This document shows positions 33,389-42,473 of a stretch of DNA of 64,000 nt, piece after piece (within the stretch, counting starts at the first letter, position 1; every line of letters begins with the position of its first letter). This stretch comes from CAXBCP01 sp963977005 (GTDB lineage Bacteria; Pseudomonadota; Alphaproteobacteria; MPNO01; UBA830): positions 66,753 through 130,752 of the forward strand of contig CAXBMQ010000013.1 of assembly GCA_963977005.1 (NCBI GenBank), in the 5' to 3' direction. The notes beneath the pieces were generated by a model that was not told the origin of the DNA, did no database searches, and saw only the letters and a program-made list of their open reading frames with translations. The translations under genes were made by a program, and so were the position numbers.

Positions 33389-35448
33389 GCAGGAAAATGC
33401 AGGAACAAAAGTACATCGTTGGTATCGACGTTGGCGGAACGTTTACGGATCTGCTGTGCCTGAACACGGAAACGCAGGAACTCCTGTCGGAAAAAGTGCC
33501 GTCCATCCCCGGCAGCCAGTGGAAGGGCGTGCTCGGCGCGCTCGAACAGCTCGGCATCGATTACGGGGAAATCCGGGCGTTCGTGCATGGCACAACCATC
33601 GCGACCAACGCCCTGCTGGAACGCAAGGGAGCGAAGACAGGTCTCGTGACCACTGACGGCTTTCGCGACACGCTCGAGATCGGCCGCACCCGGCGGCTGA
33701 TCGGCGGTCTGTTCGATATCAAATTCGTGCGCCCGAAACCGCTGGTCAGCCGCGATCTGCGGATAGAGGTCGATGAACGCGTCTCCGCGGACGGTACGGT
33801 GCTGGAGTCGGTCGACAACGTGGACTTCGCGCCCATCGTCGAGAAATTCAGGGAGAACGGCGTCGAAGCGATTGCTGTTGCCTTCATGAACGCCTATCGC
33901 AATAGCGAAAACGAAACGAAAGCGCTGGAGAAGATCCAGGCGCTTGCCGGCGATGTGCCTGTTTGCGCATCGACCACGGTCGTGCCCGAAAAGGGCGAAT
34001 TCGAGCGCTTCTCGACCTGCGTGCTGAACGCCTATTTGACCCCGGTCGTGACAACCTATCTGGAGACGCTTGCCGGAGAGCTTGAAGGGCAGGGGATCGC
34101 CGCGCCGGTCAGCGTGATGGGCTCGAATGGCGGCGTCATGACGCTGGACCAGGCAGCAAAATTCGCGGCCGGAACGTTCCTTTCAGGCCCCGTCGGCGGT
34201 GCCGGCGGTGCCGTGCGAATCTGCGAAATGGCGGGCGTCGACGATTGCATCACTTTCGATATGGGCGGCACTAGCACGGACGTCGCGCTGATCCATCAAT
34301 TGACGCCGCGGATCAGCCACGCCAACCAGATCGACGCCTACCCGCTGCAGGTGCCGCAGCTGGATATCCATACCATCGGTGCCGGCGGCGGTTCGATCGC
34401 GTGGGTTCAGCCCGACGGCACACTCGAGGTCGGCCCGCAGAGTGCCGGCGCAATGCCGGGACCCGCCTGCTATCAGCGTGGCGGTACGGAGCCGACGATT
34501 TCGGATGCGAACCTGATGCTCGGGCGCCTGCCGACGGACAGGACGCTCGCGGGTGGCTTGCAGCTCTCGAAAGAGCTTTCGGAGAAGGCCTTCATCGGCC
34601 TGGCTGAAAAACTGGGCGAAGGCGCCGGTTCGCCGGTACAGCTTGCCGACGGTGTGCTGCGGATTGCCGTTTCCAAGATGGCCGGTGCCGTGCGCGAAGT
34701 GTCGGTTCATCGCGGGTTCGACCCGCGCGACTTCGCATTGCTGGGTTTCGGCGGAGCCGGACCGATGCATGTCTTCCTGGTCGCCGAGGAACTCTCGATC
34801 CCGCAGGTCATCGTGCCCCGCTTCCCGGGCCACCTGTCTGCGCTGGGACAGTTGCTCGCCGATCTGCGCCACGATTTCGTCGTCGCCTGGGGCGGCCCGC
34901 TGAACGAGATCGATATTGCCGATCTTCGGTCGAAGGCCGGGGACATGCAGGCAGAGGCGACGGCACGGCTGATCGATGACGGGTTTGCGGAAGACCGCCA
35001 TGCTCACACCTTTACGGTCGATATGCGCTATGTCGGACAGTCCTATACCCTGTCGATCCCTTGCGATCCGCAGGCCACGTCGTGGGACGACCTGCGCGAG
35101 GCATTCCACGATCGCCACGAACAGACATTCGGCCGGGCGGATCGGCATAGCGAGGTGGAGATGGTCAATATTCGCTTGTTTTCGCTGGGCCTGATCGACA
35201 AGCCGGCGCTCAAATTCGCCTCGCCGGAAGCGGGCGCGGATCCGGTGATCGAGAGACGCCAGGTCTGGTTTGGCGACGACTGGACCGATTGTCCGATCAT
35301 GGACCGCACCAAAATGGCCGCCGGAGAGAGCTTCCAGGGCCCCATGATCATCGAAGAGGCCGGCGGGACGTCCGTCGTGCCGCCGGGGTGGACGATAAAT
35401 GTCCACGCGTCGGGCTCGCTCGATTGCCGCCGGAGCTATGACGACTAA
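33385..35448 (+). CDS. Hydantoinase A / oxoprolinase family protein
   Basis: 687 residues from GTG 33385 (GTGA overlap with hyuB); ATG 33397 behind AGCAGGAAA is a close alternative. Hydant_A_N starts at once with the ATP phosphate-binding GIDVGGTFTDLL (residues 13-24). The hydantoinase A core has ITFDMGGTSTDVALI and TIGAGGGSIAWV. The C-terminal domain includes SYTLSIPCDP and MIIEEAGGTSVVPPGW. Together with HyuB it should be an ATP-consuming cyclic-amide hydrolase or ATP-dependent carboxylase. No carboxylase gamma subunit adjoins it, which favours the hydrolase reading. Confidence 0.88.
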   Translation: MSRKMQEQKYIVGIDVGGTFTDLLCLNTETQELLSEKVPSIPGSQWKGVLGALEQLGIDYGEIRAFVHGTTIATNALLERKGAKTGLVTTDGFRDTLEIGRTRRLIGGLFDIKFVRPKPLVSRDLRIEVDERVSADGTVLESVDNVDFAPIVEKFRENGVEAIAVAFMNAYRNSENETKALEKIQALAGDVPVCASTTVVPEKGEFERFSTCVLNAYLTPVVTTYLETLAGELEGQGIAAPVSVMGSNGGVMTLDQAAKFAAGTFLSGPVGGAGGAVRICEMAGVDDCITFDMGGTSTDVALIHQLTPRISHANQIDAYPLQVPQLDIHTIGAGGGSIAWVQPDGTLEVGPQSAGAMPGPACYQRGGTEPTISDANLMLGRLPTDRTLAGGLQLSKELSEKAFIGLAEKLGEGAGSPVQLADGVLRIAVSKMAGAVREVSVHRGFDPRDFALLGFGGAGPMHVFLVAEELSIPQVIVPRFPGHLSALGQLLADLRHDFVVAWGGPLNEIDIADLRSKAGDMQAEATARLIDDGFAEDRHAHTFTVDMRYVGQSYTLSIPCDPQATSWDDLREAFHDRHEQTFGRADRHSEVEMVNIRLFSLGLIDKPALKFASPEAGADPVIERRQVWFGDDWTDCPIMDRTKMAAGESFQGPMIIEEAGGTSVVPPGWTINVHASGSLDCRRSYDD

Positions 35449-35535
35449 CTGCAAGCTAGTTCGACCGAGAATTCTTGCCACCACAAAACGCCGGGAGTAG
35501 CTTTTCCGAAATGCTTCCGGATAGGACATAGAGAG

Positions 35536-36864
35536 ATGACACCAGCAGAAACAGCGCTCGCGGACTCCGCCGAACCCGTCGGCGCGATGGCGCATGAGGA
35601 TTACTACAAGATCGCTTCCGACAGCCTGCCGGGTGCGGGGCTCGGCAGTTATTCGTTGCCGGACGACGTGCGTTTCGTCATTCACAAGGGCGAAGGGTCC
35701 CGCCTTCAGGACGTGCGTGGCCGCTGGTATATTGATTACGTCGGCGGTGCCGGCGCGCTGGTCCTGGGACATGCGTTTCCCACGGTCGTTGAGGCCGTCA
35801 AGGAACAGGCGGAACGCGGACTGCATTTCTTCGGCACGCTGAACGAACAATGCATCCAGCTGGCAGAGCAACTGGTGCCGGTCATTCCCTGCGCGGATCG
35901 CATTGCGTTTACGACCACGGGCTCCGAAGCGACGGCATATGCCATGCGCACGGCGCGGGCGGCGACCGGACGCAGCAAGATCCTGAAATTCGAGGGCGCC
36001 TATCACGGCAACCACGATTATTCGGCCTATAGCGTGACCCCGACAGCGCTGTCGAACTATCCGCAGGGGCGGCCGGATACGGGCGGATTGCCGGCGAACA
36101 TGGTCGATAACGTTCTTGTCTCGCCCTACAACGACCTGGAGACCGTCACTAAGATCGTCGGGGAAAACCGCGACGACCTGGCAGCTATCATCGTCGAGCC
36201 TCTGCAGCGGATTATCATGCCGAAGGATGGCTTCCTGCAGGGGCTGCGCAAACTTTGCGACGACAACGATATCGTGCTGATTTTCGATGAGGTCGTCACC
36301 GGCTTCAGACTGGCACTCGGCGGTGCGCAGGAGTATTTCGGCGTGCTTCCCGATATCGCGAGCTATGGCAAGATCGTCGGCGGTGGCGGTCCCCTGGGCT
36401 GCGTCGGCGGCAAGGCGAAATTCATGGATTTGATGAGCCCGCTCAACAAGGGCCAGCCTAACTATTCCTATGTAAACGGCACGCTGCACGGAAACCCGAT
36501 CGCCGCGGTGGCCGGCATGGCGACGCTCGCGGAACTGAAAAAACCGTCCTTTTACAAGGACCTTCATGCGCTCGCCGACGATGTCTGCAAGGCCTGTCAG
36601 GGCGTTCTCGACAAGAACCGTGTGCCGGGGCTCGTTCTGGGCCAGGGGTCGTTCTGGCAGATTCTGTTCATGGACAAGCCGCCGGTGAGCCATGCCGATG
36701 TGATGAATTCGGACATGGCGTCGAGCCGCGCGCTCGATCTCGCGCAGATGCATGAAGGCCTGTACGTCCTGCCGAATGTCCGTCGCTTCGTGTCCGCTGT
36801 TCACACCGGCCAGAACATCGAGGATACCGTGCGGGCGCTGGATGCGGCCTGCAAGCGGCTCTGA
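35536..36864 (+). CDS. PLP-dependent class III aminotransferase (glutamate-1-semialdehyde aminomutase-like)
   Basis: 442 residues. Class III features are YIDYVGGAGALVLGHAFP, FTTTGSEATAYAMRTARAATGR, FEGAYHGNHDYS, the PLP Asp in LIFDEVVTGFR, and the Schiff-base Lys at residue 279 (SYGKIVGGGGPLGCVGG). The GSAM-like pattern suggests an aminomutase or a transaminase acting on a beta- or omega-amino acid. HemL for haem synthesis would not be expected in this cluster. It follows hyuA by 87 bases and is coupled to the next gene (TGATG). It could process the amino acid freed by the hydantoinase, with alanine dehydrogenase recycling nitrogen. Confidence 0.87.
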   Translation: MTPAETALADSAEPVGAMAHEDYYKIASDSLPGAGLGSYSLPDDVRFVIHKGEGSRLQDVRGRWYIDYVGGAGALVLGHAFPTVVEAVKEQAERGLHFFGTLNEQCIQLAEQLVPVIPCADRIAFTTTGSEATAYAMRTARAATGRSKILKFEGAYHGNHDYSAYSVTPTALSNYPQGRPDTGGLPANMVDNVLVSPYNDLETVTKIVGENRDDLAAIIVEPLQRIIMPKDGFLQGLRKLCDDNDIVLIFDEVVTGFRLALGGAQEYFGVLPDIASYGKIVGGGGPLGCVGGKAKFMDLMSPLNKGQPNYSYVNGTLHGNPIAAVAGMATLAELKKPSFYKDLHALADDVCKACQGVLDKNRVPGLVLGQGSFWQILFMDKPPVSHADVMNSDMASSRALDLAQMHEGLYVLPNVRRFVSAVHTGQNIEDTVRALDAACKRL

Positions 36865-37586
36865 TGTCCGGGCTGAAATCCGACCTCAAGGGTGGCGCCG
36901 TTCTGTTCTCGGAGATGACGCCGCCCGACGGCGCAGAGGATCACTTCAACGACTGGTACGACAACCATCACATGCCGAGCCATGTGTATGGGGTTTCGGG
37001 CTTCCGGTCCGGCCAGCGTTACAAGATTCCCGGCAGGCCGGACTATCTCGCGATATACGACCTTGAAGCGCCCGAAACACTGACCGATGAGGAATACCGG
37101 AACCGCAAGTACAAACCCGATGCACCGACCAAGAAAATGCTGTCGGAAGTCATCGCGTTCACGCGATATATCGGCGAGGAAATCAGCTTCCAGGTGCGCG
37201 ACGGGCTAACCATCGAGGATGCCTTTGACGCGGAGATGGTTCTTGGCGCGTTTTTCACCGTGCCCGACGACGCGGTTGCCGAGTTCATCGAATGGTACGA
37301 GACGGAACACAGCCCGATTTTGCTTCGTAATCCGGGCTGGCGCATGGCGCGTCACATGAAGATCGTCGATGCCGATCCCAACCCCTTCACCCATATGATG
37401 CTGCACTACATCGATGGCGAGCACGTTCTCGACAGCGAAGAAGTGGCAGTGTCGCGGGCGACTGAATGGCGGCAGAAATTTGCCGCGCTCGACTGGTACA
37501 AGCCGCACATGGTCATGTATCACCGCCACGGTAAACGCTATCACAAGGGCGAGCCCGAAGCGGCGACCTTCACGCTCGATATCTGA
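36864..37586 (+). CDS. Tandem dimeric alpha/beta-barrel (EthD/ABM-like) protein
   Basis: 240 residues made of two similar halves: the first has GAEDHFNDWYDNHHMPSHVYGVSGFRSGQRYK, the second AVAEFIEWYETEHSPILLRNPGWRMARHMK. The repeated F-x2-WY-x3-H-x-P pattern is that of the dimeric ferredoxin-like barrel (EthD/antibiotic monooxygenase) superfamily, here apparently an internal pseudo-dimer. Related proteins are cofactor-free oxygenases, isomerases or decarboxylation helpers. It is coupled to the aminotransferase by a one-base overlap and precedes a CMD protein by 26 bases. The exact reaction is unknown. Confidence 0.75.
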   Translation: MSGLKSDLKGGAVLFSEMTPPDGAEDHFNDWYDNHHMPSHVYGVSGFRSGQRYKIPGRPDYLAIYDLEAPETLTDEEYRNRKYKPDAPTKKMLSEVIAFTRYIGEEISFQVRDGLTIEDAFDAEMVLGAFFTVPDDAVAEFIEWYETEHSPILLRNPGWRMARHMKIVDADPNPFTHMMLHYIDGEHVLDSEEVAVSRATEWRQKFAALDWYKPHMVMYHRHGKRYHKGEPEAATFTLDI

Positions 37587-37612
37587 CCAATCTTACTCAA
37601 GGGAGAAAAAAC

Positions 37613-38023
37613 ATGGCGATCAAGCCCTGGAACAAGGAACTCTATGAAGCCGGCCTGGCCGTTCGCAAGAAGGTCCTCGGCGCGCAGTATGTCGACCCGA
37701 ACATCGCGAAGGCGGAAAACGACCCCTTTACCGCCAAGATCCAGACAATGGTCACGGAGTACTGCTGGGGCGGCGCCTGGACAAACGACACGCTGGACCA
37801 CAAAACCCGCAGCCTGATGAACCTGTGCATCCTGACCGCGCTCGGCAAGATGCAGGAACTCAAGGCGCATACGCGCGGTGCGATCACCAATGGCTGCACG
37901 GTCGATGAAATCGCCGAAGCGCTGGCACATGCGACGGTCTATTGCGGCATCCCGGCGGGCGTGGACGCTTTCCGCAGCGCGCGCGAAGCGCTCGACCAGT
38001 GCGAAAAAGACGGCATGATCTGA
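37613..38023 (+). CDS. Carboxymuconolactone decarboxylase (CMD) family protein
   Basis: 136 residues, started after AAGGGAGAAAAAAC. All-helical CMD fold: FTAKIQTMVTEYCWGGAWTNDTLDHKTRSLMNLCILTALGKMQELKAHTRGAITNGCTVDEIAEALAHATVYCGIPAGVDAFRSAREAL. The pattern resembles PcaC (4-carboxymuconolactone decarboxylase) more than AhpD, since no CxxC redox motif is present. It would decarboxylate a ring-fission lactone or similar acid. No other pca genes are in the window. Confidence 0.87.
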   Translation: MAIKPWNKELYEAGLAVRKKVLGAQYVDPNIAKAENDPFTAKIQTMVTEYCWGGAWTNDTLDHKTRSLMNLCILTALGKMQELKAHTRGAITNGCTVDEIAEALAHATVYCGIPAGVDAFRSAREALDQCEKDGMI

Positions 38024-38053
38024 TCGATTGCGGAGCGTGGCTGGTCCCGCCGA

Positions 38054-38797
38054 TCAGTGTTCGCGCAACAGGGTCCCGAGACCGTCTATACGATCCTTGA
38101 TGCCGGCGCTGCGTAAAGTATGCCAAAGCGTTGCGGAATTGCTGGAAACGACCGGTTTTCCAAGCGCCTGTTCAAGCGGTTCGATCGCATCGAAAGTGTT
38201 GAAGTCGGTGCAGCAGATCAGAATGGCGTGGGCATCTGCATGATCGACGGATTTAGCATGTTCGAATACGTCTGCCGGGGGCACGCGGGAAATGCGCTGT
38301 ATGTTTTCAAGCGACGTATTGAGGCCAAGCCCTGCCGTGGCAAGCACGTCGATACCGTGCTCGGCCAGGTAATGCGCTTCGTGGGCATTGGTTTCATCCG
38401 TGTAGGGCGATGCCATCGATATGGCTGTGACACGGAGCGCGCCGAGTGCGGCAACGATCGCCTGCGCGGTCGAATTGGCACCGGTTTTGCCGGTGCCGGT
38501 CATGGCGCCCAGCAACCGCTCGGACGGGCAGGCCATCGAACCCGCGGTACAGGCATAGGTCGCATGATCGACCCGGCAGGCGGTAAGGTCGTCCATCGCC
38601 CGTTTGACGTCGGCCAGCATCTCCGTGAAATCGTCGGCCGCGGGGTCGGCATGGAGAGGCGAACGGGTAAAATGGAAACTGACCCCGGGGGGCGCAAACC
38701 GGTTGAATTCGGCTTCGTTGACCGTATTGCTCGGCGGGACGATCACACCGATTTTCGCCCGCGCGCCGATCGGCTGCAAACCGCTAAGTGCCGTCAT
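38054..38797 (-). CDS. Maleate isomerase / arylmalonate decarboxylase-like protein (Asp/Glu racemase superfamily)
   Basis: 247 residues behind GAGAGGACTTCCGG. The opening is IGVIVPPSNTVNEAEF. Two catalytic-type cysteines are present, C83 in YACTAGS and C195/C196 in LICCTDF. This is the pattern of maleate cis-trans isomerases and arylmalonate decarboxylases. Maleate isomerase forms fumarate at the end of nicotinate and gentisate-type pathways, which would fit the catabolic setting. It converges with the CMD gene. Whether it isomerises or decarboxylates cannot be read from sequence. Confidence 0.82.
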   Translation of the reverse strand: MTALSGLQPIGARAKIGVIVPPSNTVNEAEFNRFAPPGVSFHFTRSPLHADPAADDFTEMLADVKRAMDDLTACRVDHATYACTAGSMACPSERLLGAMTGTGKTGANSTAQAIVAALGALRVTAISMASPYTDETNAHEAHYLAEHGIDVLATAGLGLNTSLENIQRISRVPPADVFEHAKSVDHADAHAILICCTDFNTFDAIEPLEQALGKPVVSSNSATLWHTLRSAGIKDRIDGLGTLLREH

Positions 38798-38917
38798 CCG
38801 GAAGTCCTCTCGATTGCGTATTCAGGTCACTGTGCCAATACGTCACGGCCCGTGCAACCGCGGTTGACCGCCCCTTTGCCACTTGTATGGTGATGCCACG
38901 TAACAGGAGAGAATCCG

Positions 38918-40117
38918 ATGTCCGATAATGATCGCGTACTGATTGCCGGGGCGGGCCCCGTTGGCTGTTCCGCGGCCCTGTACCTCGCCCAGAAGGGGAT
39001 TCCCGTCACGCTGGTCGAGGCAGCGGCGACCTTGCCTGAAGACCTGCGGGCGTCGACTTTCCATCCGCCGACCCTCGATATGCTCGATGATATGGGGGTA
39101 ATCGACCAGTTGCTCGAAGAGGGAATCGTCTGCCCCGAATGGCAGTACCGGGATACGCGCGAGGGTGTCATCGCCAACTGGGACCTGGGTGTGCTGAAGG
39201 ACGACACGCGCCATCCGTACCGGATACAGTGCGAACAATACAAGCTGACGCGGATTATCGTCGCCGAACTTGAAAAGATGGACAATGTCGAGGTCCATTT
39301 CCGCATGAGAGCGACAGGTACCAGCCAGGACGAGCACGGGGTTACCCTGAATGTCGAAGGTCCGGACGGTCCTGAAGATCTCAAAGGCAAGTACCTTATC
39401 GCCGCAGACGGGGCATCCAGCGTGATCCGGATCACGCAGGGGATTGAATTTCCAGGACTGACTTTCCCCGAACTCTGGCTGTGCACCAGTACAGAATTCA
39501 AGTTCGAGGATCATTTCGAGGACCTGGCGCCGATAGCCTATATTGCAGACCCCGATTTCTGGTTCGTCTTTGTGCGGGTGCCGGGGCTGTGGCGCCTGCT
39601 GTTGCCGTCGCGCGTCGGCGAAACGGCGGAATCGCTCGTGACGGATGAAACCGTGCAGGAGCGGATGCATCAGGTATGTCCGAAAACGGGCGACTACGAC
39701 ACTTTCCACCGTACGGCGTATTCGGTTCACCAGCGCGTGGCGGAGACCTATCGCAAGGGACGCGTCTTTCTTGCCGGCGATTCCGCGCATATCAACAACC
39801 CGCTTGGCGGCATGGGCATGAATGGCGGCATCCACGATGCGGTCAATCTGTGCGAAAAGCTGGTGCGGGTATGGAATGGCGAGGCCGATGACCGCGAACT
39901 CGACCGGTACGACGCCCAGCGCCGGCCAATCGCTGTGGACTATGTTCAGAAGACGACGATCCGGAACAAACAGATGCTCGAAGAAACCGATCCTGATATC
40001 CGTAAAGCCAAACATGACGAGATGCGGGCAATGGTTGCTGATCCGGTCAAGGCCCGCGAATATCTGCTTCAGTCTTCGATGATCACCACGCTGAGAGAGG
40101 CCGAGAACATCGCCTGA
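38918..40117 (+). CDS. FAD-dependent aromatic-ring monooxygenase, copy 2
   Basis: 399 residues behind CAGGAGAG. The same architecture as the gene at 25354: LIAGAGPVGCSAALYLAQKGIPVTLVEA, DG motif IAADGASSVIR, and FLAGDSAHINNPLGGMGMNGGIHDAVN. Both also share the uncommon C-terminal pattern (LLQSSMITTLREAENIA here). It should hydroxylate an aromatic ring using NAD(P)H and O2. It diverges from the maleate-isomerase-like gene. The two copies lie 12 kb apart and differ enough to suggest different substrates. Confidence 0.87.
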   Translation: MSDNDRVLIAGAGPVGCSAALYLAQKGIPVTLVEAAATLPEDLRASTFHPPTLDMLDDMGVIDQLLEEGIVCPEWQYRDTREGVIANWDLGVLKDDTRHPYRIQCEQYKLTRIIVAELEKMDNVEVHFRMRATGTSQDEHGVTLNVEGPDGPEDLKGKYLIAADGASSVIRITQGIEFPGLTFPELWLCTSTEFKFEDHFEDLAPIAYIADPDFWFVFVRVPGLWRLLLPSRVGETAESLVTDETVQERMHQVCPKTGDYDTFHRTAYSVHQRVAETYRKGRVFLAGDSAHINNPLGGMGMNGGIHDAVNLCEKLVRVWNGEADDRELDRYDAQRRPIAVDYVQKTTIRNKQMLEETDPDIRKAKHDEMRAMVADPVKAREYLLQSSMITTLREAENIA

Positions 40118-40265
40118 GGGGGGCAGCCCTGATTTTACCGCTTGCGATCGCCGTTCCCGGAGATTTAGGGAACAGACTGTATTTTGCCTTTGAATTGGCC
40201 GTCCGCTCGCCTAGTTTATGAGTGCTCAAACCGCACAGGCGGTAAACACAAAAAGAGGCTTTGAT

Positions 40266-41282
40266 ATGAGGAAACAATTCAAGTCCGGTATTCTGCCGGT
40301 TTTTGCGGCCGCAATGGTCGCATCGACTGCCGGCTCTGCCGCTGCGATCGAAATGAAAATCGGTTATTCCACCACGGCTGATCCCCAGCACGATGTGGGG
40401 GTACGGATGGCCAAGCTGATCGGCGAACGTACCAACGGCGAGATCAAGGGCCGGGTATTCCCGACCAGCCAGCTTGGCAAGACACCCCGCCAGATCGAGG
40501 GTCTGCAGCTGGGCACCCAGGAAGTCTTCCTGACGCCTCCGGGGTTCATGATAGGCATCAATCCGGCCTTCCAGGTTGCCGATGCGCCTGGCCTGTTCAA
40601 GGACCACATGCACGTTCACCGGTCCATCAACGATGACAGCTTCCGTGACAAGTTCCTGCAGCTTGGGGCGGACAAGGGCATCGTCGGCGGCGTTATCTAC
40701 AATTATGACGGTACGTCCTACATGACGACGACGCCGATCGTGAAACTTGCCGATTTCAAGGGGCTGAAGATCCGCGTCCTCGCGACCCAGATAGAACGCG
40801 AAATCGTCGGGCAATTCGGCGCGAGCGGCGTGCCGATCAACTTCACCGAGGTCGTGCCCGCGATCCAGCGGAAGGTCATTGACGGCGCCCGGACGAGCCT
40901 GCTTGTCGCCGCCAAGGCCAAGTTTCCGACGGTAACGAAAAACCTGCTGGTCACGAATGGCGCCTATATCACCGCGGGCGCGTATTTCAGCAAGATCTGG
41001 CTCAACAAGCTGTCGGATAAGAACCGTAAAATCGTCCTGGACACGACGGCCGAGTTGGCGGAATGGGCATCGAGGAATGCGCTCAGCCTGGTCGGGGACA
41101 TGGAGGAAGAGTGGAAAAAACAGGGTGCAACCGTCCGCCGCCTCTCGCCTGAAGAACAGACTATCTACATGGAGAGGATTGCGCCGCTTGGCGACAAGCT
41201 GCTCGGTGGTCACGAGAATCCGCAAATCCGCGAGATGTACAGCATTCTCAAGGCATCGGCGAAAAAGCACGAAAAAATGTAA
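40266..41282 (+). CDS. TRAP transporter substrate-binding protein (DctP family), orphan
   Basis: 338 residues from ATG 40266, after AAGAGG. A signal peptide (MRKQFKSGILPVFAAAMVAS, ending about AGSAAA) leads to a DctP-type mature protein: MKIGYSTTADPQHDVGVRMAKLIGERTNGEI, VFPTSQLGKTPRQIEGLQLGTQEVFL, and the ligand region LKIRVLATQIEREIVGQFGASGVPINFTEVVPAIQRKVIDGA with its conserved Arg. It binds an organic acid in the periplasm for a DctQM membrane pair. No DctQ or DctM gene is adjacent. A strong terminator follows. Confidence 0.88.
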   Translation: MRKQFKSGILPVFAAAMVASTAGSAAAIEMKIGYSTTADPQHDVGVRMAKLIGERTNGEIKGRVFPTSQLGKTPRQIEGLQLGTQEVFLTPPGFMIGINPAFQVADAPGLFKDHMHVHRSINDDSFRDKFLQLGADKGIVGGVIYNYDGTSYMTTTPIVKLADFKGLKIRVLATQIEREIVGQFGASGVPINFTEVVPAIQRKVIDGARTSLLVAAKAKFPTVTKNLLVTNGAYITAGAYFSKIWLNKLSDKNRKIVLDTTAELAEWASRNALSLVGDMEEEWKKQGATVRRLSPEEQTIYMERIAPLGDKLLGGHENPQIREMYSILKASAKKHEKM

Positions 41283-41304
41283 TCCGTTTTCGGGTTCATC
41301 ATGG

Positions 41305-41332
41305 AAAAGGGCGGCTTCGGTCGCCCTTTTTT
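41305..41332 (+). terminator. Rho-independent terminator after the TRAP binding protein
   Basis: Stem AAAAGGGCG..CGCCCTTTT with a TTCG-type loop, then more T residues. It can act on both strands between the convergent TRAP and flavin-enzyme genes. Confidence 0.85.
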
Positions 41333-41336
41333 GTGT

Positions 41337-42473
41337 TTAGATTTGCGTCGGCGAGAACGCTTTGCGCTGACCGGCCTGTTCCATCAGCGGCATGATCTCG
41401 TCGATCCACTGCCTGCACTCGGTCTTGTAATCGACCCACGAAATGAGCATCCCGTCGACGCCCATATCGGAGAGCTTGCCGATTTCGTCGACGATCTGTT
41501 CCGGGGTGCCGACCAGGGGGTAGCCGCCGTGACCGGCTATGAAGTGAAAGCGGAACTCGTCGAGAACCTCCTTCGGCAGCGTTTCCGACTGCATGCCGAA
41601 GATTTGGAGCAGGTTATTGACCGCCTCATAGTCGCCCCTATCGACGACATAGTGGTTCAGATAATCGCGCGCTTCTTTTTCGGTCTCCCGGCAGACGACG
41701 TATACGTGGACCCAGCTTTTGACATCCCGCCCGGCCTCTCGCGCCATGCCCTTGAGATGATCGATCTGCGCCTTGCCGCCTTCGAGATCCCGTTCTTTCA
41801 GGATCACGAAATTCATGTCGGCCTGTGTCGCCGCGAATACCTGGCCGGCTTCGGATCCGCCTGCATTCATTACAGGCGGCATGGGTTTCTGGATCGGCTT
41901 GGGTTCGCTCCAGACATTGTCGGATTTGAACCAGCGGCCCTCGAAGCTGAATTCGCCTTCCTGCGTCCATATCTGGCGGACGAATTTCAGCCACTCGGCA
42001 GCGTATTCGTAGCGTACGTCATGTTCTGACCAGTCCGCCTGAAACATTTCGAACTCGTTCTTGAACCAGCCGCAGACGACGTTCAGGGCGAACCGTCCGC
42101 CCGAGATATGATCGATGGTCGCGCATTGCTTGGCGGCCGCGACCGGATGGATCAGCGGTACATGCGATGTCGAGAAAATGCATGAATGCTCGGTGACGGC
42201 GGCGACGGCGGCGGCCCAGTTATAGGTTTCGAACGTCCGGTTGTTGAAGTTGGTCGGGCCGCCATAGCCTTTCCAGCGCGCGACCGGCAACAGGACCTCG
42301 AACCCGGCCCTGTCGGCCATAACCGCGACTTCTTTCGTATCGGGCCAGTTCATCTCCCACGCGCCATCGGCCTGGGTAATCGTCGATCCATGCGAACAGT
42401 TCATCGCGATGATCCCGATTTTCATCCGGTTGTCGTTATAGAGCGGGTTTTCGGTAACGGGGCGTGCCTGCAT
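41337..42473 (-). CDS. LLM-class flavin-dependent monooxygenase, RutA-like
   Basis: 378 residues. Luciferase-like features with RutA-type blocks are MKIGIIAMNCSHG, ARWKGYGGPTNFNNRTFETYNWAAAVAAVT, CATIDHISGGRFALNVVCGWFKNEFEMF, and MPPVMNAGGSEAGQVFAA. RutA opens uracil between N3 and C4 with reduced FMN and oxygen, and relatives cleave C-S or C-Cl bonds, so this enzyme may open an N-containing ring or amide. It needs a flavin reductase, which is not in the window. It is divergent from the HpaB-type gene across 189 bases. Confidence 0.85.
   Translation of the reverse strand: MQARPVTENPLYNDNRMKIGIIAMNCSHGSTITQADGAWEMNWPDTKEVAVMADRAGFEVLLPVARWKGYGGPTNFNNRTFETYNWAAAVAAVTEHSCIFSTSHVPLIHPVAAAKQCATIDHISGGRFALNVVCGWFKNEFEMFQADWSEHDVRYEYAAEWLKFVRQIWTQEGEFSFEGRWFKSDNVWSEPKPIQKPMPPVMNAGGSEAGQVFAATQADMNFVILKERDLEGGKAQIDHLKGMAREAGRDVKSWVHVYVVCRETEKEARDYLNHYVVDRGDYEAVNNLLQIFGMQSETLPKEVLDEFRFHFIAGHGGYPLVGTPEQIVDEIGKLSDMGVDGMLISWVDYKTECRQWIDEIMPLMEQAGQRKAFSPTQI

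Noticed and set aside
34183..36804. Long open frame on the reverse strand (873 codons)
   Set aside because: It is antisense to hyuA and the aminotransferase, shows no domain, is rich in Arg/His as expected for antisense of GC-rich genes, and has no ribosome site.
35536..36864. Assignment as hemL (glutamate-1-semialdehyde aminomutase of haem synthesis)
   Set aside because: The catabolic context, and the aminolevulinate route expected for an alphaproteobacterium, make a haem role unlikely.
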